The notes beneath the pieces were generated by a model. That model was not told the origin of the DNA. It searched no databases and was given only the letters and a program-made list of their open reading frames with translations. 64,000 nt of DNA, taken from assembly GCF_004920405.1 (NCBI RefSeq), contig NZ_RFLV01000002.1:124001-188000 (forward strand), given 5' to 3'. Below, piece by piece: positions 28,095 through 36,554 of this stretch. The DNA comes from Pseudomonas leptonychotis (GTDB taxonomy: Bacteria > Pseudomonadota > Gammaproteobacteria > Pseudomonadales > Pseudomonadaceae). Each line of letters opens with the position of its first letter. The first letter of the stretch is position 1. The translations under genes were made by a program, and so were the position numbers.

Positions 28095-28451
28095 TCAGTC
28101 GCCGCGGTATTCGCAGCCGCTGGTGCAGGTTTCGTGGATACGGATACGCGACAGCTCAGGTAGCAGCGGCTTGAGTTGCTGCCAGATCCATTTGGCCAGC
28201 ACTTCACTGGTGGGGTTTTCCAGGCCAGGAATATCATTCAGGTAGTTATGGTCAAGCTGCTCATAGAGCGGCTTGAAGATCGCCTTGATCTCCGAGAAGT
28301 CGCGTATCCAGCCGGTATAAGGATCAACCTCACCCTCGATATACACCGCCACCTTGAATGAATGGCCGTGCAGGCGCCCACATTTGTGGCCCGGCGGAAC
28401 GTGCGGCAGAAGGTGTGCAGCCTCAAACATAAACTCTTTGAACAATTCCAC
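28095..28451 (-). CDS. queD: 6-carboxy-5,6,7,8-tetrahydropterin synthase
   Basis: Converts 7,8-dihydroneopterin triphosphate to 6-carboxytetrahydropterin in queuosine/preQ0 synthesis. It is 118 residues. Zinc and catalytic residues: FEAAHLLP (first His), CGRLHGHSF (catalytic Cys spaced before the HGH pair), [23 protein letters not shown] (Asp and the zinc-proximal His), and [13 protein letters not shown] with the substrate-recognition Glu in [12 protein letters not shown]. It stands alone here, with no other que genes nearby. Confidence 0.94.
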   Translation of the reverse strand: MELFKEFMFEAAHLLPHVPPGHKCGRLHGHSFKVAVYIEGEVDPYTGWIRDFSEIKAIFKPLYEQLDHNYLNDIPGLENPTSEVLAKWIWQQLKPLLPELSRIRIHETCTSGCEYRGD

Positions 28452-28556
28452 GGTCTTTCTCTCAGGTGGTACGCGGCTAACAGCGCGTTTAGCAAGGCGC
28501 GAATATTACCAGCTCAATGACTGTTAACCGAGTAGCACAGAGGATTGGATACAGTT

Positions 28557-29690
28557 TTATGGCTGATTGCGCTCCAGTCGATAGATGCTGATGGCCTCGT
28601 ATACCGCCTTGCGCAAACGGTTGATACCCCCAATCGGGCGATGCTCAGGCAGCGCGTGCCACGGGTTGAAGGACATATTGTCACAGGCCACATTCTGTTC
28701 GCGGCTGTCGAAGTCTTGTGCTGGTACGGTGAGGGTGGCCACTGTTTCGAACGGTGAGATGGCCTCACTCCACTCCACGCTTGGGTCTTCGATGGGCATG
28801 TAGTAGTCGGGGTTCTGCCGTTGCACTTGCAGGGCAAAGCAGGCGGGTATGCGGTCTAGCGAGAGTTGCTGGTACAACGCATTGCGCAGGAAATTGGGTA
28901 AGTCGTGGTTCTGTTCGGGCAGTTGATAGTGAGGGCAGGCTTCGGGCTGCGGAATGACCCGGTACTTGATGTTGTGCTCGCCTAACTTGAACGGGGCGAT
29001 GGAATTGTAGGTGGTTGCCACGGGCGTTTCGGGGGCAGGGGACAGGGTCTTCAGGGCGATAATCATGTGGCGGATTTCCCAGCTGCGTGGATCCCAGCTT
29101 GGGAAAAATGCCATGACCTTTTGCCCCGCAGCTTGTGCGGCAAAGTTGCTTTTGTATTCGGCCACATCGCGCACAAAAAAGGATGGATGGTTGAACATCA
29201 CGAAGTCTTGTTCTTCGGCGTGTTGAGGGCTCTGGGTGAGCTTGTCCCCCGGAACATCCAGCAGTTTGATTGCCATGCCGCGTGCATCACGGGCTCTGTC
29301 GAACTGTGGGTAGGCATTGCCGTTGGACAGGCGTATCCAGGCTTGCCAGGTTTTTCCCGGCTCACTGAACACGCCGCGTTGCAGGTCACTGTCTAGGTCG
29401 GTGATTACGCTGACTTCGGCCTTCATGCAGCCATGGGCTTTGGCATGGGCATCACGCAGTACGCGGGTGTTGTCGCGGTGCTGTTCGACGACGCCGATGG
29501 CGTCTTCAATGATGCTTTGGGTCAGTGCCGCTTCGCCGGCTGGGATCTGTTCTTCAGTGGCAACCGGGCCGGAGAACTTCCAGCCATAGTAGGCTGCCCC
29601 GATGGCCCAACCGCCAAGACCGATAGCCAATACGAGCACCAATAGCTTGCCAAGTAGGCGGCCGAGCCAGAGCCAGAATCGTTTAAACAT
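28557..29690 (-). CDS. Membrane-anchored catalase-like haem protein
   Basis: A 377-residue catalase-superfamily protein, shorter than a true catalase. An N-terminal membrane helix (about residues 13-35) should anchor the domain in the periplasm. Core residues look intact: distal His in RDAHAKAHGCMKAEVSV, RDARGMAIKLLDVPG, QDFVMFNHPSFFVRDV, and a C-terminal RKAVY that could be the R-x-x-x-Y proximal haem ligand. It belongs with the poorly characterised y4iL/SrpA-like groups rather than housekeeping KatA or KatE. The dihaem cytochrome gene directly upstream on the same strand (51-bp gap) is probably its functional partner. The reaction is unknown and could be peroxidase or dioxygenase. Confidence 0.8.
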   Translation of the reverse strand: MFKRFWLWLGRLLGKLLVLVLAIGLGGWAIGAAYYGWKFSGPVATEEQIPAGEAALTQSIIEDAIGVVEQHRDNTRVLRDAHAKAHGCMKAEVSVITDLDSDLQRGVFSEPGKTWQAWIRLSNGNAYPQFDRARDARGMAIKLLDVPGDKLTQSPQHAEEQDFVMFNHPSFFVRDVAEYKSNFAAQAAGQKVMAFFPSWDPRSWEIRHMIIALKTLSPAPETPVATTYNSIAPFKLGEHNIKYRVIPQPEACPHYQLPEQNHDLPNFLRNALYQQLSLDRIPACFALQVQRQNPDYYMPIEDPSVEWSEAISPFETVATLTVPAQDFDSREQNVACDNMSFNPWHALPEHRPIGGINRLRKAVYEAISIYRLERNQP

Positions 29691-29741
29691 GGGTTAATTC
29701 CTTTTACTTATTCTCGGTGTGCGTTCACAGGTTATGTGTGC

Positions 29742-31616
29742 TCAGTTCTGGCAAGACGGACCGGGTGTCCAGGTTTTGGCTGCGACAGGCTGTAGTTGCT
29801 GCTCCATCGCTGGATTGCCCAAAACCTTGAGGTACTCGATCAGCGCCCAGCGTTCTTCCGGTTGCAAGGCACGGCCGATCACGCCGTCTTCACGGCAGCC
29901 AGCGCGGAATTCATGACCGCGATTGCTGTTGCCGGTGACTTGGGTATCAAAGTGGAAGCCGCCGGTGAATTTCTCGCTGTTGTAGCCAATCTGTTTGGGG
30001 TTGAACTCGAAGTTGCCCACCCAGAACTGGGTTTGTCGCTCTGCGATGGGTGACAGCAGTTGGAACAAGCTGGGCACCGAACCGTTGTGGAGGAACGGCG
30101 GCGTGGCCCAAATGCCGTCCAGCGGGCGTGCTTTGTAGCCGCGCAGCTCCTGCACGCCGATCGGCAAACCAAAACCATCCATGCGCCAGCGCTCCCGCTC
30201 AGAGATGCCGGCATCACGGTAAGCGCGGTTTTCCACATAGGCGGTGACATATGCCAGGGCCTTGGCGCTGGAGATTTTGCGCATATCGATAGCGTCTACG
30301 CTGGCGCCAAACAGCTTCACATCCAGTTTGCCGAGTTCGGTTTGGGTCCAGCCGAGCTTGCTGATGTCGAAACGATGGTCGGCAATATTGTCGGCGGTGG
30401 TCGGGTCAGTACCCACCTCTTGGGTCGGCACGATACGCATGCGCCACTCAGGGTCGCGCGCAGGGGCAAAGCTGTCTTCGGGCTTTTTGGGGTTAGGTGC
30501 GTGGCAGTAAGCGCAGTTCTCCGCAAACAGTGCGCGACCGCGACTGGCTAACGGCACATCGACCTTGCCGAACACCTCTTCAGGCCACGCTGGTGGCTTA
30601 AGTTGTTTGAGTGTTTCTTCAAGGGTGTACAGATCCCGCAGGCGCACGCTGGAGGCGTAACGTTCGGTTTCTGCAACCGGGTGACCATCGGTACTCAAGA
30701 GGCTCAGGGTCGCGCCAACCCCCAGGGCTTCGCCAACGTTGCGGGCCATGGGTTGCATGGCGGAGCCGTTCCACTGTACCCAGTCAAATTTCCAAATATC
30801 CCAGACCTGCGGGTAACTCACCGGCGCATTGGCGACGCGGTAGTTGCTGGGGTCGATGGCATCGCCAAATACGCTGTTGGCAATCCGGCCAAATGCATCG
30901 GTCCGGCCAAAGCCTTCCTCGGTTGGATAGAGACCGCGGTGCCAGTCATTGAAAGCGGTGCCCAGCAACCGGTCTAACACCACTTTGAAATCGCGGCGCA
31001 GTTGCGCCTTGTGGCTACTGTATTCATCGCCGAGCACCTGTTGGGCGAAACGGCGGAATTTCAGCGGGTTGTAATAGGTGAAAGCCATGCTCATGCCAAG
31101 GGCCTGGCCAAAGCTGCCGCCGCGCACAGTGGGTACGGTTGAGGCCAGTGAATGTAGCGCTGCGCCGCCGTCAATCCTCACCGCTTGGCCTTTATAGCGC
31201 AGCTCACCGGTGTGACAGGCGGCGCAGCTGATATCCAGGTAATGCTCGCCACTCTCGGCGTCGGCATGCCGGGCAAAACCTACGGGCAGGTTGCCAGGGT
31301 TCAGTTGTGTGGGCTGTTGGGCGGGATCGACGAGGAAGCCAAAGCGCGCCAGATAATCCGGGGTGGCGAACTTGCTACTGCTGAAGGGTAGCTCCAGAGC
31401 GCTGAACCATTCATAGCGCAGACCTTTAACCTGGGTACCTTGGGGGGTGTAGTAGTAAGTCTGGCGTTCTTCTGCCGACCACTGATCGAGGTAGTGCAGC
31501 TTGTCGGGCTGTCGGTAGACCGGCAGGTTGGGGTTGGCGATGAAATATAGAGCCACCAGCAGCCCAACAACCAGCAACAAAACAAGCCCATACAGGGCCC
31601 GGCGGAGAATGCGCAT
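29742..31616 (-). CDS. RoxA-like dihaem cytochrome c (peroxidase/dioxygenase family)
   Basis: A membrane-anchored c-type cytochrome of 624 residues from the ATG at 31616 (MRILRRALYG); the frame is open 63 codons further upstream. After an N-terminal helix (about 8-30) come two haem sites, ISCAACHTGEL (about 135) and ENCAYCHAPN (about 367), and conserved stretches such as WVQWNGSAMQPMARNVGEALGVGATLSLL and ATPPFLHNGSVPSLFQLL. Length and layout fit RoxA-like proteins (rubber oxygenase and relatives) and MauG/CcpA-type peroxidases better than simple electron carriers. It is cotranscribed with the catalase-like gene. The substrate is unknown. Confidence 0.75.
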   Translation of the reverse strand: MRILRRALYGLVLLLVVGLLVALYFIANPNLPVYRQPDKLHYLDQWSAEERQTYYYTPQGTQVKGLRYEWFSALELPFSSSKFATPDYLARFGFLVDPAQQPTQLNPGNLPVGFARHADAESGEHYLDISCAACHTGELRYKGQAVRIDGGAALHSLASTVPTVRGGSFGQALGMSMAFTYYNPLKFRRFAQQVLGDEYSSHKAQLRRDFKVVLDRLLGTAFNDWHRGLYPTEEGFGRTDAFGRIANSVFGDAIDPSNYRVANAPVSYPQVWDIWKFDWVQWNGSAMQPMARNVGEALGVGATLSLLSTDGHPVAETERYASSVRLRDLYTLEETLKQLKPPAWPEEVFGKVDVPLASRGRALFAENCAYCHAPNPKKPEDSFAPARDPEWRMRIVPTQEVGTDPTTADNIADHRFDISKLGWTQTELGKLDVKLFGASVDAIDMRKISSAKALAYVTAYVENRAYRDAGISERERWRMDGFGLPIGVQELRGYKARPLDGIWATPPFLHNGSVPSLFQLLSPIAERQTQFWVGNFEFNPKQIGYNSEKFTGGFHFDTQVTGNSNRGHEFRAGCREDGVIGRALQPEERWALIEYLKVLGNPAMEQQLQPVAAKTWTPGPSCQN

Positions 31617-31777
31617 GGATACTTCCTTGTGGCGTTTTTTATTTGTTGTTTTTATGCCTATTGCAGTAGCCGATGGCAAGCGGCCATTACCCCTAAATCC
31701 AGGAAATAGTCTTCTTTTAGGTCGGAAGATGGCTTTACAGTGCGTTTTATGACGAATTAATAACCAGGAGTGAATGC

Positions 31778-32245
31778 ATGCATCCATTTGACGCGCCACA
31801 ACCACCGAAATTGGCGGTGCTGTTGGGCTATGCCGGGCTGCTGCCTTTCGTGAGCGGGGCGCTGGGCATTTGGGTGATACCTGAGGGCTGGCGAGTGGTT
31901 GTTTTAGCGGCCCTGTTGGATTACGCCGCGGTCATCCTGGCCTTTATGGGGGCCATTCATTGGGGCCTGGCTATGCGGGCGCAGGAGACGAGTGAAGCGG
32001 CGAGAATACAGCTTGGACTATCGGTCGTACCGCCCTTGTTAGGTTGGCTGGCAATCAGCAGTGGTATGCCGGTCAGCTTGGCTTTACCTTTGTGTTTGCT
32101 GGCGTTTGGCGGTTTGTACGCCGCCGATTTGCGGGCGGTGAAACTGGGCCTGGCGCCACAGTGGTATCCCAGCCTACGCCGGCCGCTGACGATTATCGTC
32201 TGCCTGAGCCTGCTAGTGGCCTGGGTTAGCGTGCTGCTGCGTTGA
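31778..32245 (+). CDS. DUF3429 family membrane protein
   Basis: Inner-membrane protein of 155 residues with about five hydrophobic segments (LLGYAGLLPFVSGALGIWV, VVVLAALLDYAAVILAFMGAIHWGLAM, VVPPLLGWLAI, LALPLCLLAFGGLYAADL, LTIIVCLSLLVAWVSVLL). The AFMGAIHWG block is typical of DUF3429 proteins, which have no established function. GGAG precedes the ATG. It is divergent from the RoxA-like gene and its last 33 bp overlap the convergent kinase gene. Confidence 0.8.
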   Translation: MHPFDAPQPPKLAVLLGYAGLLPFVSGALGIWVIPEGWRVVVLAALLDYAAVILAFMGAIHWGLAMRAQETSEAARIQLGLSVVPPLLGWLAISSGMPVSLALPLCLLAFGGLYAADLRAVKLGLAPQWYPSLRRPLTIIVCLSLLVAWVSVLLR

Positions 32246-32764
32246 GTTGAGCCAGTGCGCCACTGTCGCCAGCGTCTGCTCACGACGCTGCGCCCAGTCG
32301 CCCTGAATACACTGCAACGGTTGTTGATGGCGTCGTAGCCAGCGCTCGCACTGCTGGTAGAACGCCATCCGCTGAGCCAATTGCGGTTGGCAGCGCTGGC
32401 CATCGTCGACCCAAGGCACATCGATTGGGTCGAGCAACAGATGCAGGTGATAGTCACGTTCGAGCAGGGCCTGCTCGATCCAGGCGGGGCAGTCGCCAAA
32501 CAGCTCCTGACTCCAGAGCATATTGCTCAGTAAATGAGTGTCGAGGATCAGCAGCTCAGGCTGCGTCGCCCTGGCCTGATCTTCCCAGGCCAATTGCCCT
32601 GTGGCGATGGCACTGATATCGGCAAAGCAGGTGTCGCGCTGCTCACGCTCGATAAAGTAGCGCACGTACTCGCCAACCAGCACCCCACCAAAGTTCGCCT
32701 GGATATGCCCGGCCAGCCAGCTTTTGCCGCTGGATTCCGGCCCGGTGAGCACCAGCACCTTCAT
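32213..32764 (-). CDS. NadR-like nicotinamide riboside kinase / P-loop ATPase
   Basis: P-loop kinase of 183 residues from the ATG at 32764; a GTG nine bases earlier is in frame. Walker A is LTGPESSGKSWLAGHI at about residues 6-21. GEYVRYFIE and LLILDTHLLSNMLW follow, matching the ribosylnicotinamide kinase domain of NadR. Its position directly after pnuC (stop and start within about 10 bp) makes phosphorylation of imported nicotinamide riboside to NMN the likely reaction. The NMN adenylyltransferase and repressor domains of NadR are absent. Confidence 0.82.
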   Translation of the reverse strand: MKVLVLTGPESSGKSWLAGHIQANFGGVLVGEYVRYFIEREQRDTCFADISAIATGQLAWEDQARATQPELLILDTHLLSNMLWSQELFGDCPAWIEQALLERDYHLHLLLDPIDVPWVDDGQRCQPQLAQRMAFYQQCERWLRRHQQPLQCIQGDWAQRREQTLATVAHWLNSTQQHANPGH

Positions 32765-32774
32765 GCCTGGCACT

Positions 32775-33341
32775 TCATGCGTTGGTCAGCGCGCGATCAC
32801 GTCGCCAGGTTAACCAACCATTGATGGCTAACAGGGTAAAGACCCCGTACAAGGCTGCTGTCGGGTACAGCTCTTGCTGCACAAATAGTGCAACAAACAA
32901 CAGGTCCAGAATAAGCCACAGAGGCCAGCATTCAACGCGCTTTTGCGCCATCCAGACCTGGGCGACCAAACTGAATGCACTCAACGCCGCATCCTGCCAA
33001 GGCGCGGCCGCATCGGTGAACGTAGCCATCAGGTAACCGAGCACAAGTGCACCGACTGCACCTATTGCAAGGCTGATCACTATGCCTGGTGGGCTAAGCC
33101 TGCTGACTTGTACCCCGTTATGACTAATGCCGCCGCGTGTCCATTGCCACCAGCCGTAACCTTGCAGCACGGCATACACGCCTTGCAGCAGCATGTTCGA
33201 GTACAGCTTGCCGTCGTAGAAGATCCAGGTGTACATCAGCACCATCAGCAAGCCGAGCGGCCAGCACCAGCGGTTCTGCCGTATGGTCAGCCAGACAGCG
33301 CCTATGCCCAGAGCTGAAGCGATGATTTCCAGAGGCGACAT
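32775..33341 (-). CDS. pnuC: Nicotinamide riboside transporter PnuC
   Basis: Inner-membrane facilitator for nicotinamide riboside, 188 residues with about seven helices. Family residues: EIIASALGIGAVWLTIRQNRWCWPLGLL, WIFYDGKLYSNMLLQGVYAVLQGYGWWQW (the aromatic substrate-binding core) and the C-terminal ALYGVFTLLAINGWLTWRR. It is followed at once by the NadR-like kinase that would trap the substrate by phosphorylation, giving a two-gene NAD salvage unit. I found no riboswitch-like fold in the short upstream gap. Confidence 0.92.
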   Translation of the reverse strand: MSPLEIIASALGIGAVWLTIRQNRWCWPLGLLMVLMYTWIFYDGKLYSNMLLQGVYAVLQGYGWWQWTRGGISHNGVQVSRLSPPGIVISLAIGAVGALVLGYLMATFTDAAAPWQDAALSAFSLVAQVWMAQKRVECWPLWLILDLLFVALFVQQELYPTAALYGVFTLLAINGWLTWRRDRALTNA

Positions 33342-33488
33342 AAACCACCGATGAGTGAGGCAAGAATGGTCGGCGATTGTAGCGGCTGCCTTGTACGACG
33401 TCTTGGCTGCTCAGTCACGTATGTCGGCTAGATGGCTAATTGCTATGGCTTTACCGATATACTCTGCGCCCCGTTGAGGAGGCATGGC

Positions 33489-34601
33489 GTGTTCAGGTCA
33501 TTTCTAACTGTTATTGGCACCCTGTGCGTATTGGCTTTTGCCCACGTTGCTCATGCGGTTGTTGAAGACCCGCGCGCCGTGCGCAAGGCACCGGCGTCGG
33601 TGGTGTTTCTCAACCCGGGCTTTTCCGACGAGCCGTTTTGGGTTGGCTATAGCGACTTTATGCAGGCGGCGGCCGATGACTTGGGCATGCAGTTGCAGGT
33701 TATCTATGGCGAGCGCAACCCGCCGCAGTTGCTGGAGAAAGCCCGCAGCGTATTAGCCCGCGACAAGCAGCCGGACTACCTGATATTTGTCAACGAAATG
33801 TATACCGCGCCGGAGCTGCTCCGCCTGTTTGCCGATAGTCCAATCAAACTGTTCTCCCTGCACAGCACTCTGACGCCTGAGCAGCAACAGATGGTCGGCG
33901 GTTCCCGTGGGTACTACCGCAACTGGATCGGTAGCCTGATCCCTAATGATGAACAAGCCGGTTACTGGATGGCCAAAGCCTTGATTGCCAAGCTGAAGGG
34001 CAAGCCCGGCAGCCTGCTGGCTTTTGCTGGGGTGCGCCATACACCGTCCTCCAGCCTGCGCGAAAGCGGCCTGCACCGCGCCTTGCTCGAACACCCGGAA
34101 ATTAAGCTGCAGCAGACGTTGCAGGGTGAGTGGAAACGCCAGCGTGCATATGAACAAGCGCAGTTAATGCTGCCGCGTTATCCAGACGTCCAGTTGGTGT
34201 GGTCAGCCAATGATGAAATGGCGTTTGGAGTGATGCAGGCTGCGCAGGAGCTGGGCAAGAAACCGGGTAGGGATATATACCTGTCGGCCTTGAACAACTC
34301 GGACGAGGTGCTGCAAGCGCGTATCGACGGCAAAATTTCCGTGTTGGTTGGCGGCCATTTCACCTTGGGCGGCTGGGCCATGGTGATGTTGCACGACTAC
34401 CATGCCGGGCTGGACTTTGCCGCGCGCGGCGGCAAGGACCGGGTCGATCAGCTGTTCAGCCTGTTGGATGCGAGGCAGGCCGCGTACTTGCAGCAACGCC
34501 TCAAGGTGCCAGGCTACGGCCTGAATTTTCGTCAGTTCAGCGCGCTATACCGGCCGCAAATCAAGAACTACGGGTTTTCCATCCAACCCTTGTTGCCGTG
34601 A
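33489..34601 (+). CDS. Periplasmic type-1 substrate-binding protein (orphan)
   Basis: Secreted binding protein of 370 residues. I place the start at the GTG at 33489 because AGGAGG stands 6 bases upstream and a signal peptide follows (VFRSFLTVIGTLCVLAFAHVAHA). The mature part has the LacI/ribose-binding fold: SVVFLNPGFSDEPFWVGYSDFMQAAADDLGM, DYLIFVNEMY, LVWSANDEMAFGVMQAAQELGKKPGRDIYLSALN. No ABC permease or ATPase lies nearby, so it may serve as a sensor input for a separate signalling protein or a scattered transporter. The ligand is not deducible; sugars or autoinducer-like molecules are typical for the fold. Confidence 0.8.
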   Translation: MFRSFLTVIGTLCVLAFAHVAHAVVEDPRAVRKAPASVVFLNPGFSDEPFWVGYSDFMQAAADDLGMQLQVIYGERNPPQLLEKARSVLARDKQPDYLIFVNEMYTAPELLRLFADSPIKLFSLHSTLTPEQQQMVGGSRGYYRNWIGSLIPNDEQAGYWMAKALIAKLKGKPGSLLAFAGVRHTPSSSLRESGLHRALLEHPEIKLQQTLQGEWKRQRAYEQAQLMLPRYPDVQLVWSANDEMAFGVMQAAQELGKKPGRDIYLSALNNSDEVLQARIDGKISVLVGGHFTLGGWAMVMLHDYHAGLDFAARGGKDRVDQLFSLLDARQAAYLQQRLKVPGYGLNFRQFSALYRPQIKNYGFSIQPLLP

Positions 34602-34602
34602 G

Positions 34603-34818
34603 TCAAACGCCTGCCAGATGCAACACCAGTTTGACCACGCTGAAAATCACCACTACAAACACGGCCGTGAACAACACGCCGAGAATGATGAAGTGGCTCG
34701 GTTTACCCCGTGAGAAATCACGACTACGGTTCTTTCCGCTCTGCACGCCGAGCGCTGCGCTCAGTACGCTCTGCAACATTTCCCAAAGCGTTAGTGGTTT
34801 GTTTTCCTCGTCGCTCAT
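34603..34818 (-). CDS. DUF2970 small membrane protein
   Basis: A 71-residue protein with one C-terminal membrane helix (FIILGVLFTAVFVVVIFSVVKLVLHL) and an N-terminal amphipathic part (LTLWEMLQSVLSAALGVQS) typical of DUF2970. GGAGAG precedes the ATG. It is convergent with the binding-protein gene, only 1 bp between stops. The function of the family is unknown. Confidence 0.78.
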   Translation of the reverse strand: MSDEENKPLTLWEMLQSVLSAALGVQSGKNRSRDFSRGKPSHFIILGVLFTAVFVVVIFSVVKLVLHLAGV

Positions 34819-34961
34819 GTGTCTCTCCGTTACTCAGACTGACTGCTTGCTTAGTAAAGCCTAACCGGAGGCTAAGCGTTTGCCGTGGAAACGACTCCTG
34901 CTGAAGTTGCTTGAGTGCCGACCCCTAGGCTGAGATTCCATACCTAACGAGGGGTTTTACC

Positions 34962-35372
34962 ATGAGCAAGTCGGTAATTATTAACACCAGTGAGCGCGGG
35001 TGGCTGGATAAAGCCATCCGCATGCGCCTGGTATTTGGCGCAGTTGAGCTGGTCGACGACGCGAACACGGGCGTACAGCCGGAAGATATTGAGGAGCTGC
35101 TGGAGCTGATTCAGAAGCATCAAGGGCATCACAGTAGCCGACTGCGGACATTGCTGGGCGTGGGTGTCGGCTTGTGCCTATCGTTGATGGGCTTGTGGAT
35201 GATCCACGCTGCCGCCACTGATCCGATCGCAACCAGTGAGTTATGGGTACTACTGGCCGGTGGTGTGTTTATGGCGTTCTTCGGCGGATTGGGGGTGTTC
35301 TATGCCCTGGGGCAGCGCTGGAGAATCAGTGCCAGTAGCGGTGATCGGAACATGACCCTGGGCTCCGACTGA
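34962..35372 (+). CDS. Small two-helix membrane protein of unknown function
   Basis: 136 residues that I do not recognise. The cytosolic N-terminal half is charged and contains an acidic helix (EDIEELLELIQKHQ). Two membrane helices follow (about 66-86 and 95-117) with a short periplasmic loop. The stop is followed by a strong hairpin with a short T-run. The 3' end overlaps the convergent gene at 35250-35918 by 123 bp. It sits at the left edge of the Mor/DUF2589/lysozyme block and could belong to it, but only position suggests so. Confidence 0.6.
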   Translation: MSKSVIINTSERGWLDKAIRMRLVFGAVELVDDANTGVQPEDIEELLELIQKHQGHHSSRLRTLLGVGVGLCLSLMGLWMIHAAATDPIATSELWVLLAGGVFMAFFGGLGVFYALGQRWRISASSGDRNMTLGSD

Positions 35373-35918
35373 TGGTGCGGTGCCGTGGTCACTGCTCACG
35401 GCACCGCTTTCACTGCGCATGAGATCTTCAAGTAGGGTTATTAAGCCTGCGCAAACCAGAAACAATCCCCCGTTGAACGCTGCCGTTTGCATATGCCGCA
35501 GAAGGCGCATCCACTCGCTCTGGGTTTGCGGTATCCACACGATCGGCAGCATAAAACCCAATAGCGCCACCATCGCGTAAGACATCAAGCGGATAAATGT
35601 TTGTGGCGGTGGCGATTGCTGTTGCATGCCGTAGACCACTGTGGCGACCACCAGAATGCTGGCCGATGCGGACAACACAAGATCGGCGCGCGAGTGCAGT
35701 ACATCGAACAATACCGCTTCGAACTCTTTGCCTGCTGATGTATCCGGGTGCAAGACCAGCGCCGCACCGACTAACTGCACTAGCGCACCGCCCAGCCAGG
35801 GTGCCTGCAGCAAGGGATAGCGTTGCAGCAGTGCTGGCATCGCGAGGCTGCGACGCCAGAACAGCAGCCAGGCCAGTGCACTCAAACTGTACATCAAGCC
35901 TATCGCCACGCTGTACAT
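35250..35918 (-). CDS. Four-helix membrane protein downstream of DUF2589 genes
   Basis: 222 residues, not assigned to a family. About four membrane helices are visible (residues 1-20, 38-58, 80-98, 110-128) with a fifth hydrophobic stretch near 143-160, then a polar C-terminal tail of about 55 residues. The ATG is 2 bp after the DUF2589 stop, so translation is probably coupled. The tail is encoded opposite the end of the + strand gene and through that gene's terminator hairpin, so the true C terminus is less certain than the membrane part. A holin-like or anchoring role for the operon is possible but unproven. Confidence 0.6.
   Translation of the reverse strand: MYSVAIGLMYSLSALAWLLFWRRSLAMPALLQRYPLLQAPWLGGALVQLVGAALVLHPDTSAGKEFEAVLFDVLHSRADLVLSASASILVVATVVYGMQQQSPPPQTFIRLMSYAMVALLGFMLPIVWIPQTQSEWMRLLRHMQTAAFNGGLFLVCAGLITLLEDLMRSESGAVSSDHGTAPSVGAQGHVPITATGTDSPALPQGIEHPQSAEERHKHTTGQ
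35377..35410 (+). terminator. Terminator hairpin of the 34962-35372 gene
   Basis: GCGGTGCCGTG-GTCACTGCT-CACGGCACCGC-TTT begins 5 bp after the stop. The 11-bp stem is perfect and the T-run is short. It lies inside the opposing reading frame. Confidence 0.7.
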
Positions 35919-35920
35919 GA

Positions 35921-36493
35921 TCAGGAGCTGGCAGGTTGAGGGGGTGTTGGTTCGCCTTCAATCACGGCTGGCGTGGGGGTGGCCATTCGAATCGGGCTGA
36001 TCAGGTTGGTGTACTCCTCGATCAGTCTATGCACGGCCTCAGGCGGCTCGCAGGCCTTGAACTCCATACTGATGGTGATTTCATCCGGGTCACGTTCTTG
36101 TCCTTGACGCTTCTCGCTGCCGAAGGTGACAAAGAACCGCTCGCTTTGCAGTTCGCCATTTTCCAATGCATGACTGGCTTTCTCGAGCTCGGTACCGTGC
36201 ATCTTGACGGAGAGGTCGACCTTCATGCTTTCCAGACCCAGGCCACGGGGTGCGACCAAGGCGATCAGCGGGATATTCATGCTGTGATGCTCATCCAGGC
36301 CAACTTCCACCATCTTCGCCTTCATGGGGGTGCCGAGGTCGTCCGGGTCATAGTCGAAGAATTGGTCAAACAACTTGATGTACTGCTGGGCGACCAGGTT
36401 GTGAGTCGCCGCCGCCGCCTGATGCAGGCCACGGGTGATGTGGCTCAAGTCACTGGCGCTCATCGGTTCTTTCTTGCTGGAAAACAGTGCCAT
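35921..36493 (-). CDS. DUF2589 family protein A
   Basis: Cytosolic protein of 190 residues matching the DUF2589 pattern: an N-terminal helical segment (ASDLSHITRGLHQAAAATHNLVAQQYIKLFDQFF), a beta-rich middle (IPLIALVAPRGLGLESMKVDLSVKMHG), an ISMEFKACEPPEAVHRLIEEYT helix, and a Pro-rich tail. AGGAG precedes the ATG. A paralogue lies upstream (36555-37217), and the 61-bp gap holds a perfect hairpin. The family has no known function; members often occur as neighbouring paralogues. There is no signal peptide. Confidence 0.8.
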   Translation of the reverse strand: MALFSSKKEPMSASDLSHITRGLHQAAAATHNLVAQQYIKLFDQFFDYDPDDLGTPMKAKMVEVGLDEHHSMNIPLIALVAPRGLGLESMKVDLSVKMHGTELEKASHALENGELQSERFFVTFGSEKRQGQERDPDEITISMEFKACEPPEAVHRLIEEYTNLISPIRMATPTPAVIEGEPTPPQPASS

Positions 36494-36524
36494 GGGGCAA
36501 CTCCTGGGTTACTGATCTAAGGAA

Positions 36525-36544
36525 GACCCCGCCGAGGCGGGGTC
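36525..36544. repeat. Intercistronic hairpin between the two DUF2589 genes
   Basis: GACCCCGCC-GA-GGCGGGGTC is a 9-bp perfect stem in the gap between the paralogues. It lacks a U-run and so may modulate the relative dose of the two proteins. Confidence 0.5.
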
Positions 36545-36554
36545 AGGTTGATGA

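Noticed and set aside
28557..29690. Housekeeping catalase (KatA/KatE)
   Set aside because: The protein is too short, is membrane-anchored and belongs with the catalase-like y4iL/SrpA type.
29742..31805. Longer start for the RoxA-like cytochrome (31805)
   Set aside because: The extra 63 residues have no membrane or signal character, and they overlap the start of the divergent DUF3429 gene. The ATG at 31616 gives a proper N-terminal anchor.
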